DNA of 64,000 bases from NCBI RefSeq assembly GCF_004362825.1, contig NZ_SNXZ01000008.1, positions 62,001 through 126,000 of the forward strand. The letters run 5' to 3'. This DNA comes from Labedaea rhizosphaerae (GTDB taxonomy: Bacteria > Actinomycetota > Actinomycetes > Mycobacteriales > Pseudonocardiaceae). Both the position numbers and the translations under genes were made by a program. The notes beneath the pieces were generated by a model, which did not search any database, was not told the origin of the DNA, and saw only the letters and a program-made list of their open reading frames with translations. Below are positions 1 to 8,231 of the stretch, piece by piece; the stretch's first letter is position 1; every line of letters starts with the position of its first letter.

Positions 1-492
1 ATCGAGGCCATTTCCTGGGTGCCGGACAGCTACCTCACCGCGCACGGCCTGCGCGACGAGCACACCGGTGCCGCATACGACCCGGCCGCGTATCCCGGCC
101 ACGGCACGGGTTTGTACGTCGTCGGCCTCGAATCCACCGGCGGCGTCTACGTCTACGCCCTCGACCTGGGCGGTGCCGGTGCCACACGGATCACGTCCGC
201 AGACACCGGCCTCCCCGCCGTGATGGACCTCGAGTTCGAGCCGTCGACCGGTCACCTGTGGGCGGTCTGCGACGACACGTGCGACGGCCACAGCGTGACC
301 CTCGACATCGACGGCAGCGGTGCGTTCGCCGTCGCCGCCGAGTACGACCGGCCCGACGACATGGACAACCTCAACAACGAGGGCTTCGCCATCGCGCCCG
401 CGTGCGGCGCCGACGGCAAACAGGTCCTGTGGTCCGACGACGACAACGACGACGGACACGCACTGCGAGCCGGCACGCTGCCCTGCACGTAA
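1..492 (+). CDS. phytase-like / esterase-like secreted protein, 3' end only
   Basis: The reading frame is open from base 1 and stops with TAA at 490-492, so only the last 163 codons are present. The fragment shows repeated short beta-strand segments with acidic turns (LWAVCDDTCDG, DDMDNLNNEGFAIAP, LWSDDDNDDGHALRAG). These resemble the C-terminal blades of the esterase-like/phytase-like beta-propeller family (PF13449 type), where the NEGF-type motif is typical. Two cysteines close together and one near the end fit an exported protein. The start, signal peptide and catalytic part lie outside the window. The family call is inference from motifs; the terminator just after the stop supports this being the end of a transcription unit. 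Confidence 0.6.
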   Translation: MEAISWVPDSYLTAHGLRDEHTGAAYDPAAYPGHGTGLYVVGLESTGGVYVYALDLGGAGATRITSADTGLPAVMDLEFEPSTGHLWAVCDDTCDGHSVTLDIDGSGAFAVAAEYDRPDDMDNLNNEGFAIAPACGADGKQVLWSDDDNDDGHALRAGTLPCT

Positions 493-543
493 CCCTGAAT
501 GTCCCATTCGGGACGCCCACTGCCCCGAATGGGACATTCAGGG
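493..543. terminator. perfect 20-bp inverted repeat, bidirectional terminator between convergent genes
   Basis: Bases 493-512 and 524-543 are exact reverse complements (CCCTGAATGTCCCATTCGGG) separated by 11 bases. The hairpin lies between the stop of the upstream plus-strand gene and the stop of nrdB on the minus strand, with 6 bases left before the nrdB stop. There is no T-tract, as is common for actinomycete terminators. The perfect and rather AT-containing arm is unusual for the local composition. Confidence 0.8.
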
Positions 544-549
544 CAGTGG

Positions 550-1557
550 TCAGAAGTCCTCGTCGAACGCCACCGTCCCGGTCACCGCGACCTGGTACGC
601 CGAGACTCGCCGTTCGAAGAAGTTCGACAGCTCCTGCACGTCCTGCAGTTCCATGAACGCGAACGGGTTGGCGGTGCCGTACTCGGGGGACAGCCCGAGC
701 ACGGCGAGCCGTCGGTCGGCGACGTGCTCCAGGTACGCCCGCATGTCGGCGACGGTCATCCCGGCCACCCCGCCACCCAGCAGGTCCTCGGCGAAGCGGG
801 CCTCGGCGTCGACGGCCTCGCGCAGCATCCGGCGGACCTGGTCGTGCAGCTCGTCGTCGAACAGGTCCGGCTCCTCGGCCCGCACGGTGTCGACGACGTC
901 GAACGCGAACGCCATGTGCATGGACTCGTCGCGGAACACCCAGTTCGTGCCGGAGGCCAGGCCGTTGAGCAAGCCGCGCGAGCGCAGGAAGTACACGTAG
1001 GCGAAGGCGCCGTAGAAGAACAGGCCCTCGATGCACGCGGCGAAGCAGATCAGGTTGAGCAGGAACGCTTTCCGGTCCGCCTTGGTGTCCAAACGCGACA
1101 GACTCTCGATGGAGTCGATCCACCGGTAGCAGAACTCGGCCTTGTCCCGGATGGACGGGATGTTCTCCACCGCCGCGAACGCGGCCACGCGCTCGTTCTC
1201 GTCGGGCAGGTAGGTGTCGAGCAGCGTCAGGTAGAACTGGACGTGCACGGCCTCCTCGAACAGTTGCCGCGACAGGTAGAGCCGGGCCTCGGGTGCGTTC
1301 ACGTGCTCGTAGAGGTTGAGCACCAGGTTGTTCGCGACGATCGTGTCGCCGGTGGCGAAGAACGCGACCAGCCGGTTGACCAGGTGCCGTTCGGCGGGCG
1401 TCAGCTTGGCCAGGTCGGCGAGGTCGGTGTGCAGGTCGACCTCCTCGACGGTCCAGGTGTTCTTGATGGCGTCGCGGAAGCGGTCGTAGAAGTGCGGGTA
1501 GCGCATCGGCCGCAGGGTGAGGCTCATGCCTGGGTCGAGCAGATTGGGGGTGGTCAC
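550..1557 (-). CDS. nrdB: class Ia ribonucleotide reductase, beta (radical-generating) subunit
   Basis: The product, about 335 residues, houses the diiron-tyrosyl radical cofactor that lets NrdA reduce ribonucleoside diphosphates. Visible ligand positions follow the family: Asp71 in the ATGDT segment, Glu102 and His105 in EEAVH, a later Glu in ACIEG, and Glu/His in RDESMH. Tyr109, four residues after His105, is at the radical tyrosine position, so this looks like the tyrosyl-radical type and not a Phe-containing class Ic form. The chosen GTG at 1557 overlaps the nrdA stop by four bases (GTGA); an ATG six bases upstream at 1563 is the alternative. It is translationally coupled to nrdA and must share its cobalamin riboswitch. 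The C-terminal stretch LSNFFERRVSAYQ would dock on NrdA. Confidence 0.95.
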   Translation of the reverse strand: MTTPNLLDPGMSLTLRPMRYPHFYDRFRDAIKNTWTVEEVDLHTDLADLAKLTPAERHLVNRLVAFFATGDTIVANNLVLNLYEHVNAPEARLYLSRQLFEEAVHVQFYLTLLDTYLPDENERVAAFAAVENIPSIRDKAEFCYRWIDSIESLSRLDTKADRKAFLLNLICFAACIEGLFFYGAFAYVYFLRSRGLLNGLASGTNWVFRDESMHMAFAFDVVDTVRAEEPDLFDDELHDQVRRMLREAVDAEARFAEDLLGGGVAGMTVADMRAYLEHVADRRLAVLGLSPEYGTANPFAFMELQDVQELSNFFERRVSAYQVAVTGTVAFDEDF

Positions 1558-3887
1558 TGGCATGCCTCGCAGTTCTCGGGGTTCTCCAGGTCGCAGACCG
1601 GTCCACTGCGGACGGTCGGGACGGTCGGGATGGTCGCCTGCTGGATCCGGGTCGCCGGGCGCGATCGCAGGTAGTACGTGGTCTTCAGGCCGGACTGCCA
1701 GGCGTAGCGGTACATCGACGACAGCTTGCCGATGGTGGGTGCCGCCACGAACAGGTTCAGCGACTGGCTCTGGTCGATGTAGGGCCCACGGGCGGCGGCC
1801 AGGTCGATCAGTGCCCGCTGCGGTAGTTCCCACGCCGTGCGGAACAGCCGCCTGGTTTCCTCGGGCAGACCGGGAATCCCTTGCACGGAGCCGTCGTCGC
1901 GCTTGAGCTGCGCCCGGACCTCCGGGGTCCAGCGGCCGAGCCGCTTGAGCTCCGCGACCAGGTACGGGTTCACTTGCAGGAACTCGCCGGAGAGCGTCTC
2001 GCGTTTGAACACAGTGGACACCTGTGGCTCGATGCACTCGTAGCAGCCGGCGATCGACGCGATGGTCGCGGTCGGCGCGATCGCGATGAGCAGCGAGTTG
2101 CGCAGGCCGTGGGTGCCGATCCGGTCGCGCAGCCGGTCCCAGCGCTGCGTCTGCGTCGGTGTGACGCCCCACAGGTCCGGCTGCAGTTCGCCGCGCGCCG
2201 CCCGCGTCTGCGGGAACGCCGGGTGCGGTCCGGCTTCCTTGGCCAGGTCCACCGACGTCTCCAGCGCCGTCAGGTAGACCTCTTCGGCGATGCGGGTGGA
2301 GAGCTCCTTCGCCTCGGGCGCGTCGAACGGCAGGCGCAGCTTGAAGAACACGTCCTGCAGGCCCATCACGCCCAGGCCGACCGGCCGCCAGCGCGGGTTG
2401 CTGCGCGCGGCTTCCTCGGTGGGGTAGTAGTTGATGTCGATCACGCGGTCGAGAAACGTCACCGCCGTGCGGACGGTGTCGCGCAGCTTCGCCCAATCCA
2501 TTGCCTCGCCAAGGACGTGCGCGCCCAGGTTCACCGAGCCCAGGTTGCACACCGCGGTCTCGGCATCGCTGGTGACCTCCAGGATCTCGGTGCACAGGTT
2601 GGACAGGTGCACGACGTTGCCCGGTTCCGCGGTCTGGTTGCAGGTGCGATTGGCCGCGTCCTTGAACGTCATCCAGCCGTTGCCGGTCTGGGCGAGCGTG
2701 CGCACCATCTTGCTGAACAGGTCACGCGCCTTGACCGTGCGCACGGCGCGCCCGGCCTGCTCGGCGGCGCGGTAGACGGCGTCGAACTCCTCGCCCCACA
2801 GGTCGGGCAGCTCCGGGACTTCGTCGGGGTCGAACAGCGACCAGTCGGCGTCGGCCTCGACCCGGCGCATGAACTCGTCGGGGATCCAGTTGGCCAGGTT
2901 CAGGTTGTGCGTGCGGCGGGCGTCCTCGCCGGTGTTGTCGCGCAGTTCGAGGAACTCCTCGACATCCGGGTGCCACGGCTCCAGGTAGACGCACGCCGCG
3001 CCCTTGCGCCGGCCGCCCTGGTTGACCGCGGCCACGGAGGCGTCCAGCGTGCGCAGCCACGGCACGATGCCGTTGGAGTGGCCGTTGGTGCCGCGGATCA
3101 ACGCGCCGCGCGAGCGCACGCGTGACCACTGGATGCCGATGCCACCCGCGAACTTCGACAGGCGCGCGACCTGGCCGTAGCGCTCGTAGATCGACTCCAG
3201 CTCGTCGCGGGGCGAGTCGATCAGGTAGCAGGAGGACATCTGAGTGTGCCGGGTGCCGGAGTTGAACAGCGTCGGCGAGCTCGGCAGGTAGGCCAGCGAG
3301 GACAGCAGCCGGTAGAAGCCGATCGCCTCGTCGACCGTCCTGGACAGTCCACATGCGACACGAAGCAGCCAGTGCTGCGGCCGTTCGATCACCGTGCGGT
3401 GGTGCGGGTGGCGCAACAGGTAGCGGTCGTGCACGGTGCGCAGCCCGAAGTACTCGAACCGCGTGTCGGCGTCGTGGTCGACGGCCGCGTCGAGTGCTTC
3501 GGCGTTGGCCTGCACGAACGACGCCGTCTCGTCGCCGATCAGCCCTTCCTCATGGCCCAGACCAATGCTCTCGCTGAAGGCCCGCACGCCGTTGCCGCGG
3601 ACCTCTTCGGCCAGGTAGGCGGCCAGCATCCGGGCGGCGAGGCGCGAGTACTCGGGCTCCTCGGCGACCAGTTCGGCCGCGGTCTGGATGGCCAGCCGGT
3701 CCAGCTCGCCGGTCGTGGCGCCGTCGTAGAGCCCGCTGATGGTCTTGGTGGCGACGCGCATCGGATCCACAGTGGACAGGCCGGTGGTACACCGCCGTAC
3801 GGCGTCGACGATCTTGGCCAGGTCGACGGGCTCGGTGCTCCCGTCGCGTTTGCGCACGCACATGACTGTGCTTGTCGTGCTGGTCAC
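1554..3887 (-). CDS. nrdA: class Ia ribonucleotide reductase, alpha (catalytic) subunit
   Basis: The product, 777 residues, reduces ribonucleoside diphosphates to deoxyribonucleotides. An N-terminal ATP-cone (about residues 5-95, starting near VRKRDGS) indicates allosteric activity control. Redox cysteines are visible at Cys220 (MSSCYL) and Cys447 (AVCNLGSVNL), the thiyl-radical Cys432 lies in the SNLCTEI motif with Asn430 and Glu434, and a C-terminal CEACQ pair (Cys773/Cys776) can be reduced by thioredoxin-type donors. The GTG at 3887 has a GAGGAGAG ribosome-binding site; in-frame codons further upstream run through the riboswitch and are not used. The gene is first in an nrdAB operon with a long structured leader. 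Regulation by cobalamin is expected: actinomycetes that also own a B12-dependent class II reductase repress nrdAB this way. Confidence 0.97.
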   Translation of the reverse strand: MTSTTSTVMCVRKRDGSTEPVDLAKIVDAVRRCTTGLSTVDPMRVATKTISGLYDGATTGELDRLAIQTAAELVAEEPEYSRLAARMLAAYLAEEVRGNGVRAFSESIGLGHEEGLIGDETASFVQANAEALDAAVDHDADTRFEYFGLRTVHDRYLLRHPHHRTVIERPQHWLLRVACGLSRTVDEAIGFYRLLSSLAYLPSSPTLFNSGTRHTQMSSCYLIDSPRDELESIYERYGQVARLSKFAGGIGIQWSRVRSRGALIRGTNGHSNGIVPWLRTLDASVAAVNQGGRRKGAACVYLEPWHPDVEEFLELRDNTGEDARRTHNLNLANWIPDEFMRRVEADADWSLFDPDEVPELPDLWGEEFDAVYRAAEQAGRAVRTVKARDLFSKMVRTLAQTGNGWMTFKDAANRTCNQTAEPGNVVHLSNLCTEILEVTSDAETAVCNLGSVNLGAHVLGEAMDWAKLRDTVRTAVTFLDRVIDINYYPTEEAARSNPRWRPVGLGVMGLQDVFFKLRLPFDAPEAKELSTRIAEEVYLTALETSVDLAKEAGPHPAFPQTRAARGELQPDLWGVTPTQTQRWDRLRDRIGTHGLRNSLLIAIAPTATIASIAGCYECIEPQVSTVFKRETLSGEFLQVNPYLVAELKRLGRWTPEVRAQLKRDDGSVQGIPGLPEETRRLFRTAWELPQRALIDLAAARGPYIDQSQSLNLFVAAPTIGKLSSMYRYAWQSGLKTTYYLRSRPATRIQQATIPTVPTVRSGPVCDLENPENCEACQ

Positions 3888-3920
3888 TGCTCTCTCCTCG
3901 CGAGCTCGACTCTCGGTGTC

Positions 3921-3968
3921 GAGGCGCGGGAGGGCACGGGCGCGGCTGCGCCCGGCTCCGGCCCTCCC
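3921..3968 (-). promoter_or_regulatory. GC-rich hairpins between riboswitch and nrdA start
   Basis: Within the nrdA leader, GGGAGGGC (3928-3935) pairs with GCCCTCCC (3961-3968), and a nested stem GGGCGC/GCGCCC (3938-3943 with 3948-3953) fills the loop. On the transcript this two-tier hairpin lies between the cobalamin aptamer and the ribosome-binding site. It could act as an intrinsic terminator or as the element that hides the start region when cobalamin is bound. It has no U-tract. Its role is inferred from position only. Confidence 0.45.
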
Positions 3969-3984
3969 TCGGGGCCTGGACACC

Positions 3985-4195
3985 ACCTGCCCGCGGCGCG
4001 GGCAGGCGAGCGGGCAGGTCTTCGGACTCGCGGGCATCCACCTGGGTCGGTGGACCTACTGGCCGTCGCTTCCCGGACTCACGTCCAGTGCTTCCTGACG
4101 GCGGTCGTTCCCGCTCACCGCTGCGGGGCAGTCCCGGATTCGCACCGGGTTCCCTCTTGCGACGGCTGCCCTGGGTGGACAGCCGAACCAGCTCT
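3985..4195 (-). promoter_or_regulatory. cobalamin (B12) riboswitch upstream of nrdAB
   Basis: Read on the minus strand, the leader contains the hallmark aptamer blocks in order: AGGGAACCCGGTGCGAATCC, GGGACTGCCCCGCAGCGGT, a GAGTCCGGGAAGCGACGGCC-type block, and the terminal CGAGTCCGAAGACCTGCC box. Immediately downstream, bases 3985-3994 (plus strand ACCTGCCCGC) are complementary both to 4010-4019, inside the last aptamer box, and to 3998-4006. This gives two mutually exclusive stems typical of an expression platform. The riboswitch would shut off the B12-independent reductase when cobalamin is plentiful, as established for Streptomyces nrdABS. Confidence 0.93.
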
Positions 4196-4200
4196 GCGAG

Positions 4201-4248
4201 GCACAATACATGGACCAAGATCGGTCATACATGCACACATGTTGTGGT
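4201..4248 (-). promoter_or_regulatory. candidate tandem NrdR boxes in the nrdAB promoter
   Basis: Two related imperfect palindromes, GCACAATACATGG at 4201-4213 and GCACACATGTTGTGG at 4233-4247, start 32 bases apart, about three helical turns. Spacing and core (CACAA-TACAT / CACAACATGT) resemble the paired boxes bound by the ATP-cone repressor NrdR upstream of actinobacterial nrd operons. They lie just upstream of the riboswitch, where the nrdA promoter should be. Matches to the consensus are partial, so this is a proposal. Confidence 0.4.
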
Positions 4249-4366
4249 CGAAGTCGCGCGGCGTGTCGCGTCGCCGAGCCGTCAGTCCGTCCGGGTGATC
4301 CACACCCCGAAAGCCATACACCTGCGTTACCGCGTGGTGTGATGAGGCGCGACGGGGGGAGCTGTC

Positions 4367-5380
4367 ATGGAAATACGCCGGTTCGACGCACGGTCGGCCA
4401 CGGACGACGAGTTGCGCCAACTGCACCGGATCACGGTGGCCAACCAGGCCATCACCCGGCCGAACGAGCCTGCACCGACCTTCGACCAGTACGTCGGCCG
4501 GCTGTTGCACCCCGTGCCGGGCTTCGGGAAACCGACCCGCTGGGTGGCGGTGGCGGACGACCGGATCGTCGCCTGGACCACGATGTTCTCGCCCGAGGCG
4601 GAAAATCCGCACCTCACCATCGTCGAGCAGCTGGTCGTCGAGTCGTCGGCGCGCCGGCGCGGCATCGGCACCCAGTTGCTGCGGACCTTCCTGCCGGAGC
4701 TGATCGCCGAAGGACGCACGACGATCGAGTTCTGGGCCGTCACCGCGGGCGGTTCGGGCGAGAGCTGGGCCCACCACCACGGTTTCCGCGCCACGCACGC
4801 GGTGCAGGTCCAGGAACTGGGGACACGGCAGGTCGATCCGGCGAGGTGGGAGGTCGAACCGCCGCCTGGCTACCGGCTGGTGTCCTGGCGCGGACGCTGC
4901 CCGGACGACCTCGTCGAGTCGTTCGCCGTGGCCCGCACCGCGATCAAGGACGCGCCGTTGGGCGCATCCGAGTTCCACTTCGCGGAGTGGACCGTGGCGC
5001 GGGTCCGCGCGGCCGAAGCGGAACTCGCCGAGGCCGGGATCGAGAACCGGGTCTGCGTCGCCGTGGCGCACGGCACCGTGGTCGCGCTGACCATGGTCGA
5101 GCTGCACCCGCACCGGCGCGATTGGGCCTACCAGAACGACACCGCGGTGCTCGCCGAGCACCGCGGGCACGGCCTCGGCCGGTGCATCAAGGCCGCGATG
5201 ACCCGCTCGCTGGTCGCCGAGTTACCGGAGCTGCGCTCCGTGCGGACCCAGACCTCGACGTCGAACGTGCACATGATCGCCACCAACCACGCCCTCGGCT
5301 ACACCGATGTGCGCATCCAGATCGTGCTCACCCACGACGTGCGCGCCCTGGCACGGACGCTCGGTGGTCAGCGGGCGTAG
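4367..5380 (+). CDS. tandem-domain GNAT N-acetyltransferase
   Basis: The product, 337 residues, carries two GNAT folds in one chain. The first acetyl-CoA loop is RRRGIGTQLL near residue 95 and the second is EHRGHGLGR near residue 263, each preceded by an alternating hydrophobic strand. The double-GNAT layout is that of mycothiol-synthase-like and antibiotic-modifying acetyltransferases, but the acceptor cannot be told from sequence. The ATG is preceded by a GGGGGGAGCTGTC ribosome-binding site. The gene is divergent from nrdAB, and its last 13 bases overlap the end of the convergent downstream gene. Confidence 0.85.
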   Translation: MEIRRFDARSATDDELRQLHRITVANQAITRPNEPAPTFDQYVGRLLHPVPGFGKPTRWVAVADDRIVAWTTMFSPEAENPHLTIVEQLVVESSARRRGIGTQLLRTFLPELIAEGRTTIEFWAVTAGGSGESWAHHHGFRATHAVQVQELGTRQVDPARWEVEPPPGYRLVSWRGRCPDDLVESFAVARTAIKDAPLGASEFHFAEWTVARVRAAEAELAEAGIENRVCVAVAHGTVVALTMVELHPHRRDWAYQNDTAVLAEHRGHGLGRCIKAAMTRSLVAELPELRSVRTQTSTSNVHMIATNHALGYTDVRIQIVLTHDVRALARTLGGQRA

Positions 5381-6306
5381 CGCTCGGCCATCGCATGGAA
5401 GACCGCCTTGGGTTCCCAGTTCGTGTCGTCGAGCATGCGGACCACGCCGTAGGACCGCAGGTCGTCCGCGCCGACGGCGTTGAACGAGGCGAAGGTGAAC
5501 CACAGCGCGGTGTCCACGCCTTCGGCGTCGAAGACGTCCAGCAACTCGGTCAGGTAACGCACCTGCTCGTGCTCGTCGGGAACCGCGCCCTCCGGTGGCT
5601 GCCAGGCCATGCCGCCGAGTTCACCCGCGCCGCGGTAGGCGCACGTGCCGAACTCGGTGATGGCGACCGGCTTGCCGTGCTGCGTGAGCGCCCGGATCTC
5701 TTCCGGGTACTTCTCGGCGTTGTACGACGCCCGGTACCCGTCGGACCCGACGTAGTCGAACGGCGTCCAGTCGATGTACTCCCACGGCCCGGCCGCGTAC
5801 GTGAGCTTGCCGTCGAACGACGCCCGCACGGTCGCCGCGACTTGGGCGAGGAAACCGTTGAGGCGACCGAGGATCTCGCCGAGGCCGGACCAGAAGGCCT
5901 CGTCCGCCGAACCCATGGCGGCGATCCGGTCCTGCCACGTCTCGCCGGGGACGAAACCCTTGCCGAACAAGCTCGCCTCGCATCCCGCGACGTAGACGAC
6001 CTCGGCGCCGGTCTCCCGCAGCCGTTGCGCTCGACGTGCGCCGTCCGCGTGCACCGCAAGCGTTTCCTCGGGCGTGAGGTCGACCGGGAACGGCGCGTAC
6101 CAGACCTCGAGCCCGAGCTCCGCCGCGCACCGGGCGGCCACGTCGATGCGATCGAGGTGGCCGCCTGAGACCCGCACGGACTGGCAGTGCAACCGCTCCA
6201 TGATCGCCGTCAGGTCGGTCCGCACCGCCTCCTCGGTGAACACCTTGCGCGACAGGTCGGTACCGGGCAGGAACCCCGTGTCGTAGTTGATCCCCAGACT
6301 TCGCAT
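5368..6306 (-). CDS. glycosidase-like TIM-barrel protein of unknown substrate
   Basis: The product, 312 residues, has no signal peptide. Alternating strand-helix segments look like a (beta/alpha)8 barrel, with glycosidase-style ends of strands: YVAGCEASLFGKG, FDYVGSDGYR and PVAITEFGTC, the last holding a candidate nucleophile Glu. Similar actinobacterial proteins are often labelled abortive infection protein without experimental basis. The start MRSLGINYDTGF at 6306 matches the beginning of the first strand; in-frame codons farther upstream precede a TATAC promoter-like element. It converges with the GNAT gene (13-base overlap) and is divergent from the beta-propeller gene at 6365. Function is inferred only to fold level. 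Confidence 0.7.
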   Translation of the reverse strand: MRSLGINYDTGFLPGTDLSRKVFTEEAVRTDLTAIMERLHCQSVRVSGGHLDRIDVAARCAAELGLEVWYAPFPVDLTPEETLAVHADGARRAQRLRETGAEVVYVAGCEASLFGKGFVPGETWQDRIAAMGSADEAFWSGLGEILGRLNGFLAQVAATVRASFDGKLTYAAGPWEYIDWTPFDYVGSDGYRASYNAEKYPEEIRALTQHGKPVAITEFGTCAYRGAGELGGMAWQPPEGAVPDEHEQVRYLTELLDVFDAEGVDTALWFTFASFNAVGADDLRSYGVVRMLDDTNWEPKAVFHAMAERYAR

Positions 6307-6364
6307 GCCCCATGTATACGGCAATTGCGGCGACAAACCCCAGTCGCTTTGGGACCCTGGCCGC

Positions 6365-7363
6365 GTGCAAGAAGTCAAACGTGAGTCCGTCGCCTGGGCG
6401 GCGCGGACACTGGCCTGGATCGAAGGCCACCTCTACGACGTGGTGTCCGGGTGGACACCCATTCCCTTGGCAGACCCGGGGAAACCCGCCAGGATCGGCC
6501 ATTTCGGTGACCAGTTCGACTCGGTGTCCGTTGCGCCCGAAGGTGACCTCGTCGCCCTGGTGGCCGGGCCCGGTACCAAGGGGCTGCTGCTCGACCCGCT
6601 CGGGTTCGTCGAGCGCGAGGTCAACCGCAGCTACTACCAAGCCGAGGCCTACCGCTATCCCTTGGCGTTGTTCACGTTGCCGGACGGGCAGACCGGCGTC
6701 GTGCACTGCCCGCACGACTACAACCGGCTGGAGATCGAGGTCGCGGCCACCGGGGAGTGCCTCACCGTCGCCGAGCGCGAGCCCGACGACTTCTTCCACT
6801 CCCGGCTCGCGGTCTCGTCCAGCGGCCGCTACCTGCTCTCGGCCGGCTGGATCTGGCAGCCGTTCGACTGCCTCGCCGTGTACGACCTGCACCGCGCGCT
6901 CGACGAGCCGGGCACCCTGGACGACACCAGCGGCGGCGTGGTCGACCTCGAACGGTTCCACAGCGCCGACATCAGCGGTGCCTGCTTCGTCGGCGACGAC
7001 CTCGTGGTGAGCAGCGCGGACGAGCCGAGCGACCCCGGGGAGCCCGGAAACCTCGGCAAGGGCTCGCTTGCCCGCTATTCGATGGAAGAACGCCGCTTCA
7101 CCTGGCAGGTGCGGCTGCCCGAACCGGCGGGCGACCTGATCCCGTTGGGGGAGCACGTCCTCGCGGTCCACAAGCACCCGCGCCTCTACGACGCGGCCAA
7201 CGGCGACCTGCTCGCCGAGTGGCCTGACCTGCCCACGGGCGACGCGATCACCTCGATCGTGTGGGCCGAGACGTTTGCCGGACCGGCTCGCGTCGCTGTC
7301 GACGGCACCCGCTTCGCCCACACCGACGGCGAGCGGGTGACCGTCGTCGACCTTCAGGCCTGA
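6365..7363 (+). CDS. hypothetical cytosolic beta-propeller-like protein
   Basis: The product is 332 residues starting at GTG 6365. Repeated blocks with the pattern of WD/YVTN-type blades are visible (VAPEGDLVALVAGPG, VSSSGRYLLSAGW, DISGACFVGDDLVVSS, DLIPLGEHVLAVHKHPRLYD). It has no signal peptide and no catalytic motif I recognise. No ribosome-binding site is visible, so the message may be leaderless; the GTG sits 58 bases from the divergent gene start. The 3' end overlaps the convergent SDR gene by 10 bases. Function unknown. Confidence 0.7.
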   Translation: MQEVKRESVAWAARTLAWIEGHLYDVVSGWTPIPLADPGKPARIGHFGDQFDSVSVAPEGDLVALVAGPGTKGLLLDPLGFVEREVNRSYYQAEAYRYPLALFTLPDGQTGVVHCPHDYNRLEIEVAATGECLTVAEREPDDFFHSRLAVSSSGRYLLSAGWIWQPFDCLAVYDLHRALDEPGTLDDTSGGVVDLERFHSADISGACFVGDDLVVSSADEPSDPGEPGNLGKGSLARYSMEERRFTWQVRLPEPAGDLIPLGEHVLAVHKHPRLYDAANGDLLAEWPDLPTGDAITSIVWAETFAGPARVAVDGTRFAHTDGERVTVVDLQA

Positions 7364-8103
7364 CGGGTCGGCAGCAGGTGTACCTGCGCGAAGTTCACGT
7401 GCGCGGGACGGCTCACGGCGAACTCGATGAACTCCGCGACGTCGTCGGCGCCGAGCGCCGGGATCTGGGCGAACATGCCGTCCACCAGCGCGCGCCCGTC
7501 CGGGTCGTCCACGTGCTCGCGCAGCTCCGTCTCGGTCAGACCCGGCTCGATGTTGGTGATGCGGACGCCCTTCGGGCCGAGTTCGGTCCGCACCGACTCC
7601 GACAGCATGGTCACCGCCGCCTTCGACGCGCTGTACACCGAGTAGCCCGGGAACGCGACGTGCGCACCGAGCGACGAGATGTTCACCAGGTCCGCGGGGC
7701 CGCCCGCGGTCGCGGTGTCGATCAGCGACGGGACGAACGCGCGCACGACCCGCAGCACGCCCAGCACGTTGGTGTCGATCATGCGTTGCCACGTGTCGAA
7801 CCGGACTTGCTCGACGGGGGAGGGCAGCATGACGCCCGCGTTGTTCACCACGAGGTCGACCGGGCCGAGCGTGGCGGCGATCCGGGCGGCGGCCTCGTCC
7901 ACCGCTTCGGTGTCGGTGACGTCCACGGGCACGGCCAGGGCCTGGTTGCCCAGCTCGGCGGCGAGGGCGTCGAGGCGCTCGGCGCGCCGGGCCAGCAGTG
8001 CGACCTTCGCGCCCGCGACGGCCAGGCGGCGGGCGGTGCCTGCGCCGATGCCGCTGGCGGCCCCGGTGACGACGGCGACGCGATCGGCAAGCTTGGTGGT
8101 CAT
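7354..8103 (-). CDS. short-chain dehydrogenase/reductase
   Basis: The product, 249 residues, is a classical SDR. The TGAASGIG cofactor loop is near residue 13, NNAG near residue 88, a catalytic Ser in ISSLG, and Tyr157/Lys161 in YSASK. Charged residues after the second strand (LLARRAERL) suggest NADP(H). The SDR is divergent from the XRE/MmyB-type regulator at 8232, a very common actinobacterial pair in which the regulator represses the oxidoreductase. Substrate unknown. Confidence 0.92.
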   Translation of the reverse strand: MTTKLADRVAVVTGAASGIGAGTARRLAVAGAKVALLARRAERLDALAAELGNQALAVPVDVTDTEAVDEAAARIAATLGPVDLVVNNAGVMLPSPVEQVRFDTWQRMIDTNVLGVLRVVRAFVPSLIDTATAGGPADLVNISSLGAHVAFPGYSVYSASKAAVTMLSESVRTELGPKGVRITNIEPGLTETELREHVDDPDGRALVDGMFAQIPALGADDVAEFIEFAVSRPAHVNFAQVHLLPTRQA

Positions 8104-8231
8104 GTTTCCTTGGCTCCTTCGGGTTGGCTGGCACCCACCCTGCTGGCCGCCGCCGAGCCGAGGCAGATCCCGTTCACCCTGTGGTCCGGCCGGCCTGGGT
8201 CTGCCAGAACCACCTTTCGGATACTGGGGGC

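Noticed and set aside
371-1606. Long minus-strand open frame over nrdB in another frame, Arg/Pro/Ala-rich
   Set aside because: It is a shadow of nrdB: the other frame carries all diiron ligands and the radical Tyr, while this one has the random Arg-rich look of out-of-frame high-GC DNA.
5621-8134. Very long minus-strand open frame spanning three genes
   Set aside because: It runs antisense or out of frame through the glycosidase-like, beta-propeller and SDR genes and shows no domain; high GC suppresses stop codons.
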